Source: Nakamurella panacisegetis
GTDB taxonomy: Bacteria; Actinomycetota; Actinomycetes; Mycobacteriales; Nakamurellaceae
Length of the DNA stretch: 64,000 nucleotides
Direction: 5' to 3'
Assembly: GCF_900104535.1 (NCBI RefSeq)
Contig: NZ_LT629710.1
Location: 2,480,001 to 2,544,000, forward strand
Shown here piece after piece: positions 33,416-41,708 of the stretch. Under the pieces are notes generated by a model. The model saw only the letters and a program-made list of their open reading frames with translations, had not been told where the DNA came from and ran no database searches. Made by a program: the position numbers and the translations under genes. Each line of letters starts with the position of its first letter. The stretch's first letter is position 1.

Positions 33416-35427
33416 CGACCATCCTCCCGACCGCGGGATCGGTCGAGGTCCTGGACCACGTGCTGATCGAGATGACCGACGGCACCAGGCTCTCGGCCCG
33501 GATCTGGTTGCCGTCCGACGCAGCGGCCCGGCCGGTGCCGGCCCTGCTGGAATACCTGCCCTACCGCAAGGGCGACTGGACGGCGCCGCGGGATGCTCAG
33601 CGCCATCCCTGGTACGCCGCCAACGGATACGCCTCCGTCCGGGTCGACCTCCGCGGTTCCGGCGACTCCGAGGGGGTGATGACCGACGAGTACAGCCCGA
33701 CCGAACTGGCCGACGGGGTCGAGGTCATCAACTGGCTGGCCCGGCAGAGCTGGTGCACCGGCGCGGTCGGGATGTTCGGCATCTCCTGGGGTGGCTTCAA
33801 TTCCCTGCAGCTGGCCGCCATCGCCCCGGAGCCGCTGAAGGCCATCGTCACCGTCTGCTCGACGGACGACCGCTACGCCGACGACGTGCACTACTTCGGC
33901 GGCGCCGTGCTGGGGATCGACATGGCCGGCTGGGCGACGACGATGCTCGCCTTCACCGCCCGTCCGCCTGACCCGGCCCGGGTCGGACCGGCCTGGCGCG
34001 AGATGTGGCAGCAACGGCTGGTAGCGGCCGAGCCGTATCTGGACAAGTGGCTCGCGCACCAGGAACGCGACGAGTACTGGCAGCACGGCAGCGTCTGCCA
34101 GGACTACTCCCGCATCGGTGCGGCCGTGCTCGCCGTCGGTGGTTTCGCCGATCCGTACCGCAACACGGTGTTCCGGCTGCTGGAGAATCTCTCGGCGCCG
34201 GTGAAGGGCATCGTCGGGCCGTGGTCGCACCAGTACCCGGACCGAGATCTGGAACCGGGCCCGGCCATCGGATTCCTGCAGGAGACGCTGCGCTGGTGGG
34301 ACCACTGGCTCAAGGATGTCCCGAACGGGGTCCAGGACGATCCGGCGCTGCGGGTCTGGATGCAGGACTCGGTCCGGCCCGCCACCCGCTACGCGCAGCG
34401 TCCAGGACGGTGGATCGGGGAAGCGACCTGGCCCAGTCCGGCCGTGCAGCCGGTGGCCTTCTCGTTGGCCGAGATGACCTGTGCCGCAGCCGATGCCGGC
34501 CGGGTACTGGTGTCGGCGCCGCAGCACACCGGCGTCGACGCGGGCCGGTACTTCCCGTTCGGCAACCCGTCGGATCTTCCGCCCGACCAGCGCGCCGAGG
34601 ATGGGCGGTCGACCTGCCTGGACACGGCGCCCCTGGCCGAGACGCTGGAGATGCTCGGCATCGCGTCGTTGCGGCTTCGGCTGACCGCCACCGCGGCGGC
34701 CAACGTGGTCGTCCGGATCTGCGATGTCGCCCCGGACGGGAGCTCCACCCTGGTCACCCGCGGCTGCCTCAATCTGCTCAGCCGGGCCGGGATGGACTCC
34801 ATCTCCCCGGTCGTGCCGGGCCAGGACATGGAGGTCGACGTCCCGCTGGTCGCCATGGCCTGGGCCTTCCCGGCCGGGCACCGGATCCGGATCGCCGTCA
34901 GCAACAGCTACTGGCCGTGGGTCTGGCCGCACCCGGAACCTTCGGTGCTGTCGCTGGACCTGACGGCGGGCGTCCTGCACGTGCCCTGCCGGTCGCTCGA
35001 CCAACCCGGCGAACCGGTGACCTTCCTGCCGCCCGAACAGTCCGAGCCGCTCGCCGTGGTGATGCACGCCGCCGCGCCGGACATCCCCGAGCGCGAGGTG
35101 CGGTACGAACCGGCCAGCGGCCGGTGGACCCTCACCGTCGACCCGAACTACGGCGGCAGCCGCACCTATCCGGACGGTCTGGTCTTCCACGAACGAGCCC
35201 TCGAGACGTATTCGATCCGGGCCGACGACCCGCTGTCGGCCACGGCCACCTCCAGCTGGCACATCGGCCTGGTGCGCGAGGGCTGGGACGTGCGCATCGA
35301 CGTCACCGCCACCATGACCGCCGACGCCACGCATTTCGTGACCGAACACCGTCTGGCCGCCACCCTCGACGGCGAGGACGTCTTCGTCAACACCTGGCGC
35401 CGGCGCACACCCAGGACGTCGTGTTGA
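33412..35427 (+). CDS. CocE/NonD-family hydrolase (peptidase S15, X-Pro dipeptidyl-peptidase-like)
   Basis: A 671-residue alpha/beta hydrolase. The nucleophile Ser125 is in MFGISWGGFNS, the acid is probably Asp247 (VGGFADPYR) and the base His273 (GPWSHQYP). A C-terminal jelly-roll domain of the PepX_C type follows (from about residue 330), and the last 130 residues form a further beta-rich domain. The family includes cocaine esterase, glutaryl-7-ACA acylase and X-Pro dipeptidyl-peptidases, so ester or amide hydrolysis of an imported conjugate is expected. No signal peptide is seen, so it acts in the cytosol after uptake by the ABC system encoded just upstream. Confidence 0.85.
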   Translation: MTTILPTAGSVEVLDHVLIEMTDGTRLSARIWLPSDAAARPVPALLEYLPYRKGDWTAPRDAQRHPWYAANGYASVRVDLRGSGDSEGVMTDEYSPTELADGVEVINWLARQSWCTGAVGMFGISWGGFNSLQLAAIAPEPLKAIVTVCSTDDRYADDVHYFGGAVLGIDMAGWATTMLAFTARPPDPARVGPAWREMWQQRLVAAEPYLDKWLAHQERDEYWQHGSVCQDYSRIGAAVLAVGGFADPYRNTVFRLLENLSAPVKGIVGPWSHQYPDRDLEPGPAIGFLQETLRWWDHWLKDVPNGVQDDPALRVWMQDSVRPATRYAQRPGRWIGEATWPSPAVQPVAFSLAEMTCAAADAGRVLVSAPQHTGVDAGRYFPFGNPSDLPPDQRAEDGRSTCLDTAPLAETLEMLGIASLRLRLTATAAANVVVRICDVAPDGSSTLVTRGCLNLLSRAGMDSISPVVPGQDMEVDVPLVAMAWAFPAGHRIRIAVSNSYWPWVWPHPEPSVLSLDLTAGVLHVPCRSLDQPGEPVTFLPPEQSEPLAVVMHAAAPDIPEREVRYEPASGRWTLTVDPNYGGSRTYPDGLVFHERALETYSIRADDPLSATATSSWHIGLVREGWDVRIDVTATMTADATHFVTEHRLAATLDGEDVFVNTWRRRTPRTSC

Positions 35428-36137
35428 CCGGCCGCACCCCGGCTCGGGGAACGGGCGGCAGTGTGGCCCGAGGCCGGCGGGAGGGCGACCGGGTCCGTCA
35501 GCCGACCGAGATCCGGCGGCAGCTGATCGTGGAGGCGGCCCGCGTACTGATCGCCGATCGCGGGCTCTTCGCGGCCAGCATGCGCGACATCGCCCAGGGG
35601 GCCGGGGTTTCACTGGGCACCGTCACCTATCACTTCACCGGTATCGCCGAGCTGCTGGCCGAGGTGCTGCACGCCGAGATGGACGACTTCTACCGGCCCA
35701 TCTCGGCCCGCGCCGCCCTGGAACCGGACGGCGCCGCGGCCTTGGGAACCATCATCGACGGCTTCTTCGCCGACGGCGCCCGGACGGTCGAGCACTGGCG
35801 GCTCTGGCTGGACTTCTGGACCCTGTCGGCCCACGACCAGTTCCACGCGGACTGGCAGGTGAAGGTGTACGTCCAGTGGCGGGCCGACATCGTGGCCATC
35901 CTGGAACGGGGCCGGACGGACGGCACCTTCGAATTCGACGACATCGACGTCGCGGCGATGGAATTCATGGCCGTCTTCGACGGCTGGGCGGCCCAGGCCT
36001 TCCTCCCCGGTGGACCCATCGGACCACAGCGGGCCAGAGCCCTCCTGCACGACTACGTCGACCGGCGGCTGGCCGCGGCCCCCGACACCGCACGCAGCAA
36101 CCGAGAACCGCACCGCCGCTCACGCGACCGTACGTGA
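35421..36137 (+). CDS. TetR-family transcriptional regulator
   Basis: About 238 residues. After a basic N-terminal tail, the TetR helix-turn-helix is clear (RRQLIVEAARVLIADRGLFA, then MRDIAQGAGVSLGTVTYHFT), followed by an all-helical ligand domain with the BetI/TetR-C-like segment WRLWLDFWTLSAHDQFHADW. GTG 35421 overlaps the hydrolase stop; TTG 35424 or GTG 35463 are alternatives. It probably represses the cassette through the CGTACG elements at 27.6 kb and 36.13 kb. The BetI-like look agrees with a betaine-type inducer, but this is weak evidence. Confidence 0.82.
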   Translation: MLTGRTPARGTGGSVARGRREGDRVRQPTEIRRQLIVEAARVLIADRGLFAASMRDIAQGAGVSLGTVTYHFTGIAELLAEVLHAEMDDFYRPISARAALEPDGAAALGTIIDGFFADGARTVEHWRLWLDFWTLSAHDQFHADWQVKVYVQWRADIVAILERGRTDGTFEFDDIDVAAMEFMAVFDGWAAQAFLPGGPIGPQRARALLHDYVDRRLAAAPDTARSNREPHRRSRDRT

Positions 36138-36162
36138 GAGCCGAAATGGAAGAGGCAGCACC

Positions 36163-37410
36163 GTGACCACCAGCCGGATCCGAGAAGATGTCGCCGGGCT
36201 CATCGCGACCCGAACCCCAGGTCGCTCGCTCGAGGGTGACCTGTACGTCTCGCCCGAGGCGCTTGACCTCGATCTCGACGCGATCTTCTACCGCAGCTGG
36301 ATCTTCGTCGCGGTGGAGCCGGATCTGCCGGAGGCCGGCGACTACGTCACCGTCTCGGTCGGGCGCTACTCGGTGATCATCACCCGGGACGACGACGAGG
36401 AGATCCGCGCATTCCACAACGTGTGCCGGCACCGCGGGTCCCGGCTGCTGGACGACAAGTGCGGCTCCATCGGAAACATCGTGTGCCCCTACCACCAGTG
36501 GACCTACGACCAGCAGGGGCACCTGCTGCACGCGGAATCGACGCCGCCCGGTTTCGACCGGTCGTTGTTCTCCCTCCGGAAGGTGAACCTGCGCAACGTC
36601 TCCGGGTTGATCTTCGTCTGTCTGTCGGACGATCCGCCCGAGGACTTCGACGAGTTCGCCTCGCGCGTGACGCCCTACCTGGCGCCGCACCGGTTGCCGA
36701 CGACGAAGATCGCCCATCAGATCGACATCGTGGAGAACGGCAACTGGAAGCTGGTGATGGAGAACAACCGCGAGTGCACGCACTGCGGCGGGCACCCGGA
36801 GCTGCTGTGCTCGTTGTTCCCGGTCTACGGCTACCAGGAGTCCGACATCGGGCCGCGCCTGCGTCCGGCCTGGGACCGATACCTGGCCGCCAAGGCCGAA
36901 TTCGAGGGGATCTGCGCCCGCAACGGCCTGCCGTGGGCGGCCATCGAGGAGCTGGACACCCGGCGCACCGGGTTCCGCATCGAACGGGAGCCGTTGGACA
37001 TGGCGGGGGAGTCGTTCACCATCGACGGCACCCTGGCCAGCCGGAAGCTGTTGGCCGACTTCACCGAACCGCGGCTCGGCCGGCTCTCGATGCACCTGCA
37101 GCCCAATGCCTGGTTCCACTTCCTGTCCGATCACATCGTGACGTTCTCGGTGCTGCCCCTGACCGCGGACAGCTCGCTGCTGCGGACCACCTGGCTGGTG
37201 GCCGCCGATGCGGTGGAAGGGGTCGATTACGACGTCGACAAGTTGACCTATGTCTGGCAGCAGACCAACGACCAGGACCGGGCGTTCGTGGCCCGGGCCC
37301 ACGCCGGGGTCGGGAACCCGGCCTACGTCCCGGGGCCCTACCTGCCGCCGGAATATCAGGTGGAGGCGTTCTGCAACTGGTACGTCCAGCGCGTGCGAGA
37401 GATTCTGTGA
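36163..37410 (+). CDS. Rieske non-haem iron oxygenase, GbcA/Stc2-like demethylase alpha subunit
   Basis: A 415-residue ring-hydroxylating-type oxygenase. The Rieske cluster ligands are Cys88-X-His90 (FHNVCRHRG) and Cys108-X2-His111 (VCPYHQWTY). The mononuclear iron site region ENNRECTHCGGHPEL contains the bridging Glu204 and His207/His211. The ENNREC/HPEL pattern is that of glycine betaine monooxygenase GbcA and stachydrine demethylase rather than aromatic dioxygenases. Expected reaction: oxidative N-demethylation releasing formaldehyde. GTG 36163 starts 25 bp after the TetR stop; the next gene, its reductase, overlaps by 4 bp. Confidence 0.85.
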   Translation: MTTSRIREDVAGLIATRTPGRSLEGDLYVSPEALDLDLDAIFYRSWIFVAVEPDLPEAGDYVTVSVGRYSVIITRDDDEEIRAFHNVCRHRGSRLLDDKCGSIGNIVCPYHQWTYDQQGHLLHAESTPPGFDRSLFSLRKVNLRNVSGLIFVCLSDDPPEDFDEFASRVTPYLAPHRLPTTKIAHQIDIVENGNWKLVMENNRECTHCGGHPELLCSLFPVYGYQESDIGPRLRPAWDRYLAAKAEFEGICARNGLPWAAIEELDTRRTGFRIEREPLDMAGESFTIDGTLASRKLLADFTEPRLGRLSMHLQPNAWFHFLSDHIVTFSVLPLTADSSLLRTTWLVAADAVEGVDYDVDKLTYVWQQTNDQDRAFVARAHAGVGNPAYVPGPYLPPEYQVEAFCNWYVQRVREIL

Positions 37411-38471
37411 GCCTGCCCGTCTGGGATCCCGACCGGGACGACGTGCTGGTCTGCCGGGCCGTGCGGACCGTCACCGCGACGGTGAAGACCTTCGTGCTGG
37501 CCGCCCGCACCCCGCAGCGGTTCTCGTTCCGCGGTGGTCAGCACCTGGTGTTCGCCTTCGACATCGACGGTGCGGAGGTGCTGCGCAGCTACACGTTGTC
37601 CTCGCCGCCGACCCGCCCCGAGACCATCTCGATCACGGTTCGCCGCCGGCCGGGCGGAGTGGTCTCGACCTGGTTGCACGACCACCTGCGGCCCGGCATG
37701 ACGGTGCGGGCGATCTCGGATCCCCTGGGCGAATTCACCATGGAGGATCACCCGGCGGCGAAGTACCTGATGCTGGCCGGCGGCAGCGGTATCACCCCGT
37801 TCCTGGCCATGCTCCGCGCCCTGCACGACGGCGGGCGCGCCCACGACATCGTCCTGGTGCACGCGGCGCACACTCCGGACGATCTGATCCAGCGGGCCGA
37901 GCTGGCCCTGCTCACGGCCGAGACCACCGGACTGCGAACCGTTCTCGTACCCAGCCATGACGACGACGGCTGGCCCGGCTACCGCGGGCGGGTGTCGGCC
38001 GGGCTGCTGACCCACATCGCGCCCGATCTGGCCGAGCGGGTAGTGCTCACTTGCGGCCCCGAATCGTTCATGTCGGACCTGCAGCACGAACTGATCGCCC
38101 TCGGCTGCGACCCGGGTGATCTGCACCGCGAGAGTTTCACCTTCGCCGACCCGGCGGTGGCGCTGCAGCGGCAGGACGCCGATCCGGCCGAGCATCTGGC
38201 CGACGCCGGTTTTCCCATCGAGTTCGCCCACCTGGGGCGGACCGTGCACAGCCCGCCGGGCAGCACGGTGCTGCAGGCCGCTGCCGCGGCCGGTATCACC
38301 CTGCCGTCGTCCTGTTCGCAGGGCCTGTGCGGTACCTGCAAGAGTCGCCTGGTATCGGGCCAGGTGGACATGCAGCACGCCGGCGGCATCCGGCCGAAAG
38401 AGATTGCCCAGGGCCGGTTCCTGCCCTGCTGTTCGGTGCCGCTGTCGGCCCTGGTCGTCGATCGGCTCTGA
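37407..38471 (+). CDS. Ferredoxin reductase component of the Rieske oxygenase (GbcB-like)
   Basis: A 354-residue electron-transfer protein: FAD-binding domain (LRSYTLSSPPTRPE near residue 60), NAD-binding domain (KYLMLAGGSGITPFLAM) and a C-terminal plant-type [2Fe-2S] ferredoxin with CSQGLCGTCKSR and a distal cysteine in LPCCSVP. This order (FAD-NAD-2Fe2S) is that of GbcB/CntB-type reductases. It passes electrons from NAD(P)H to the Rieske cluster of the preceding subunit. GTG 37407 overlaps the oxygenase stop; it is the last gene of the cassette. Confidence 0.9.
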   Translation: MSLPVWDPDRDDVLVCRAVRTVTATVKTFVLAARTPQRFSFRGGQHLVFAFDIDGAEVLRSYTLSSPPTRPETISITVRRRPGGVVSTWLHDHLRPGMTVRAISDPLGEFTMEDHPAAKYLMLAGGSGITPFLAMLRALHDGGRAHDIVLVHAAHTPDDLIQRAELALLTAETTGLRTVLVPSHDDDGWPGYRGRVSAGLLTHIAPDLAERVVLTCGPESFMSDLQHELIALGCDPGDLHRESFTFADPAVALQRQDADPAEHLADAGFPIEFAHLGRTVHSPPGSTVLQAAAAAGITLPSSCSQGLCGTCKSRLVSGQVDMQHAGGIRPKEIAQGRFLPCCSVPLSALVVDRL

Positions 38472-38653
38472 CCCGGCGTCGACCGCCATGCCGGCGACCC
38501 GGGCGAAGTCGCGACCCCGACCGAACGCGCCGTCTCGGCCGATCCGCGAACGGGGCGGGTTTCGATTTCGATTTCCGGTCGTCCCGGTCGCGGCCCGAAA
38601 GTCCTCGCTGATCGGCCGTGATAGGTTATTTTCCGAGGTCAGGAGGGTATCAG

Positions 38654-39637
38654 ATGCAGATTCCGCAGTTCGGCGCCAGCACGACGTTCGACGATGCCTG
38701 CGCGATGGTACTCGAGTACCTGCAGGCCGCGATACCGATGGGATTCTGGTCCGTGACCCGGCACAGCCAGGACACGCAGCTCTACCTGGCGGTGAAGGAC
38801 TCGGTCTATGGCCAGCGGGCCGGAAACTCCCACCTGTGGTCGGATTCGATGTGCCAATACATGCTGGCCGGCGATGGGCCTCGGATCGCGCCCGACGTCG
38901 AACAGGTCCCGGCCTACGCCGGTGCCGGCGTGCGACGGGATCTGCGGATCGGCGCCTACGTCGGCCTGCCGTTGCTGCAGGCCGACGGTGAGGTGTTCGG
39001 CACCCTGTGCGGATTGGACGAAGAACGTCAGCCGGCCGAATTGAAGGAACACGAGCCACTGCTGCAGATTCTCGCGCAATTGCTCACGACGATTCTGCAG
39101 ACCGATCTGATGCGCACGCAGGCGGAGCAATTGGCCGAACGCTCGGCCACAGCCGCCGAGACCGACGTTCTGACCGGTTTGTACAACCGACGCGGATGGG
39201 ACCGGTTTCTGGCCACCGAAGAGGCGCGTTATCGCCGGTTCGGGCACACCGGCTCAGTGATCATTCTGGATCTGGACAGCCTGAAATTGGTCAACGACCG
39301 CTACGGGCACGACGCCGGTGACGCCCACATCCGGCAGGCGGCCCGGGCGATTGCGGAAACGACCAGAGATATGGACATCGTGGCCCGCCTCGGCGGTGAC
39401 GAATTCGGAATCCTGGCCGCCCACACCAACTCCGAGCAGGCCCAGCATCTCGTCGACCGTCTCTCCGAGCAGTTGACGCTGGTCGGCACTCCTGGTTCGA
39501 TCGGGTACGCCCCGTACAGCATCATCTCCGGGTTCCCCGGTGCCTGGCAGAGTGCGGATGCCGCGATGTACGAGCAGAAGCGTCACCGGCGGGCGGCGGC
39601 GTCGCAGTCGGCGAAGCGGATCCAGCCGCAAACCTGA
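38654..39637 (+). CDS. GAF-GGDEF diguanylate cyclase
   Basis: A 327-residue protein from ATG 38654 with a strong AGGAGGG site at 38641-38647. A GAF sensory domain occupies roughly residues 10-155. The C-terminal GGDEF domain has the intact active site RLGGDEFGIL (GGDEF at about 247-251), TDVLTGLYNRRGWDRF at its start, and an allosteric I-site RDMD (RxxD) five residues before GGDEF. It should make c-di-GMP from two GTP and be product-inhibited. The GAF ligand is unknown, and no membrane segment is seen. Confidence 0.9.
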   Translation: MQIPQFGASTTFDDACAMVLEYLQAAIPMGFWSVTRHSQDTQLYLAVKDSVYGQRAGNSHLWSDSMCQYMLAGDGPRIAPDVEQVPAYAGAGVRRDLRIGAYVGLPLLQADGEVFGTLCGLDEERQPAELKEHEPLLQILAQLLTTILQTDLMRTQAEQLAERSATAAETDVLTGLYNRRGWDRFLATEEARYRRFGHTGSVIILDLDSLKLVNDRYGHDAGDAHIRQAARAIAETTRDMDIVARLGGDEFGILAAHTNSEQAQHLVDRLSEQLTLVGTPGSIGYAPYSIISGFPGAWQSADAAMYEQKRHRRAAASQSAKRIQPQT

Positions 39638-39688
39638 CCGCAGACCGCCCGCAGATCTGACCCAGGCAGCAGCGAGAAGAGAACTCGC

Positions 39689-40912
39689 TCAGAACGGTTC
39701 GGCGAGCGGCGGCCGCACCCGTCCGACGACCGGGCCGAGATCCACCCGGGGGCCACGACCGGTGCGGGCGGTGATGGTCACGGTGTCCCCGTCGCGCAGG
39801 TAGCCGCGTTGCGTCCCGTCGTCCAGGACGACGGGGACGGTGCCGTCCAGGGATGCCTCGAGCAGGCTGCCGGCCTGGCCCGGCTCCCATCCGGAGACGG
39901 TGCCGGAGGCGTACAGGTCACCGGTGCGAAGGCGCGCGCCGTTGCTGGTGAGATGGGCCAGTTGCTGGGCCGGGCTCCAGTACATGCCCTCGAACGGCGG
40001 CTCGGCGACGGTCGTCGTGTTCACATCCACCCGCAGGCGGAGATCGATTCCGCGGCGGTCGCAGCCCGCCAGGTACGGCGGCGGCAGCGGATCCTGCGGT
40101 GGGCCTTCCACCCGAGCCTGATCGAAGGCGACCAGGGGCGTGACCCAGGCCGATACCGACGTGGCGAAGGACTTGCCGAGAAACGGTCCGAGGGGTACGT
40201 ATTCCCAGCGCTGCACGTCGCGGGCGCTCCAGTCGTTGACGAGTACGACCCCGAAAACGTGGTCCTCCAGCACATCTTCCTGCAGCCGGGCCGGCCCGTC
40301 GCGTCCTACGCCGACGACGAATCCGACCTCGGCCTCGATATCCAGTTTGCGGGTCGGGCCATCGACGACGGCGCCGGCGTCATCGAGGTACTGCCCGCGC
40401 GGCCGCGTCACCTCAGTACCCGACACCACGACGGAACCGGCCCGCCCGTGATATCCGATGGGCAGGGAGCGCCAGCTCGGAGGTAGTTCGGGACTGCTCG
40501 GCCGGAAGATGCGGGCGGTGGCCTTGGCGTGGGCCTCGAAGGAGTAGAAGTCGACGTAGTCGGTCACGTCCCACGGCAGCCATTCGCGCAGGGACTGGCG
40601 CTCCACCAGGACACCTCGGGTGCGGTCCTGGTGGCGGGAGGCGCTGAGCAGTTCGACCAGGCGCTCCCGCAGTTCGCGCCACATGGTCGGGCCGGTGCTC
40701 ATGAAGCGATTGAGGGAGTCCGCGGCGAACCATTCCGTGACGAGGCGAGGCCCGAGGATCCCGGCCCCGGCGGCGGCCGCCAGGTCCAGCGCCTGGCCGC
40801 CGATGGCCACGGCGACCCGTCGGTCACCTCCGGCCGAGGGTGAGACGACGCCGTAGGGAAGCGTTCCCAGTCCGAAGGGTGCGTCGGGGTCGAGATCCAG
40901 CCAGCTGTCCAC
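39689..40912 (-). CDS. fahA: Fumarylacetoacetase
   Basis: A 407-residue FAA hydrolase cleaving fumarylacetoacetate to fumarate and acetoacetate, the last step of tyrosine/homogentisate degradation. Family marks are the N-terminal FGLGTLPYGVVSP, DFYSFEAHAKATARIFRP, PIGYHGRAGSVVVSGT, the metal-binding KLDIEAEVGFVVG (Glu), VLVNDWSARDVQRWEY (Asp) and PLGPFLGKSFATSVSAWVTP. GTG 40912 is the start. The usual partner hmgA is not in the window, so the gene stands alone here. Confidence 0.93.
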   Translation of the reverse strand: MDSWLDLDPDAPFGLGTLPYGVVSPSAGGDRRVAVAIGGQALDLAAAAGAGILGPRLVTEWFAADSLNRFMSTGPTMWRELRERLVELLSASRHQDRTRGVLVERQSLREWLPWDVTDYVDFYSFEAHAKATARIFRPSSPELPPSWRSLPIGYHGRAGSVVVSGTEVTRPRGQYLDDAGAVVDGPTRKLDIEAEVGFVVGVGRDGPARLQEDVLEDHVFGVVLVNDWSARDVQRWEYVPLGPFLGKSFATSVSAWVTPLVAFDQARVEGPPQDPLPPPYLAGCDRRGIDLRLRVDVNTTTVAEPPFEGMYWSPAQQLAHLTSNGARLRTGDLYASGTVSGWEPGQAGSLLEASLDGTVPVVLDDGTQRGYLRDGDTVTITARTGRGPRVDLGPVVGRVRPPLAEPF

Positions 40913-41009
40913 GTTTTCCCTCCGGCTCGACCACGCCGTCCCAGCCGTTCCCGCCAGCGTGGCATCGTCAGACCATCGACACCCTACAAGCCGCCGGTGC
41001 CGGCGTGGC

Positions 41010-41597
41010 CTACTTCAGATGCGGGATCATCTTTCGGTACAGCGCAACGGCGAACCCGTCGGTGAAGGAATTCTCCGATGTCTGCAGCATGAGGTCACCG
41101 ACCCGGACGACGGTCTGACCGTCTCCCTTGTAGGCCTCGTCCCCCAGTCCCGGGACTTTCACTCCGCCGGCGTAGATGGCGAAGTTGTCGGCGGAGAGGA
41201 CATCGATCTCGACCGTGCCCGAGGCTCCGTCACCGTCGATCGTGAACGTGCAGCCCGACATCGGCATGGTGGCGCCCCCGGTGGTGGCCGACCTGGTCGC
41301 CTTCAGCGTGTACTTCGTGGCCGACGTCTGGGCTCCGTTGAGGCCCCTTTCCCGGGCGACCGCCGCGGCGTCGGCCTCGCTGAGCAGTGCGCAAACATCG
41401 ATGGAACCGGCCCGGCTCGCCCCAGCGGCCGCCGAAGGGCCGGCCATCGCCGCTGAAGGGCCGCCCATGGCCGACGGAGGGCCGGCCGGGACCGACCCAT
41501 TCGACGCGGCCGTCGTGGACGTTGACGGCCTGCCGCAGGCGACCAGGAGGAGCAGGAGCGCCGCCGTGGATGCCCAGCGCAGGCTATGTGAGGTCAT
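41010..41597 (-). CDS. Putative lipoprotein, DUF3558-like
   Basis: A 195-residue secreted protein from ATG 41597. The signal peptide STAALLLLLVACG ends in a lipobox with Cys near 21. An Ala/Pro/Gly/Ser-rich linker with PSAA repeats follows, then a globular domain beginning DVCALLSEADAAAVARE. This resembles the C-xx-LLT-x-ADV opening of DUF3558 proteins common on actinobacterial surfaces. The domain has a second cysteine (SGCTF) that could pair with the first. Function unknown. Confidence 0.7.
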   Translation of the reverse strand: MTSHSLRWASTAALLLLLVACGRPSTSTTAASNGSVPAGPPSAMGGPSAAMAGPSAAAGASRAGSIDVCALLSEADAAAVARERGLNGAQTSATKYTLKATRSATTGGATMPMSGCTFTIDGDGASGTVEIDVLSADNFAIYAGGVKVPGLGDEAYKGDGQTVVRVGDLMLQTSENSFTDGFAVALYRKMIPHLK

Positions 41598-41708
41598 GGG
41601 GCAGCTTAGGCCGACGGCCGCCACTTGGACCGGCGAACACCCAACAGATTCCTGGCCCGCGGCGCGGCTGCCGTTGCGCTCGGCGAAGGCGGCCGTCGGT
41701 GGCTCGCA

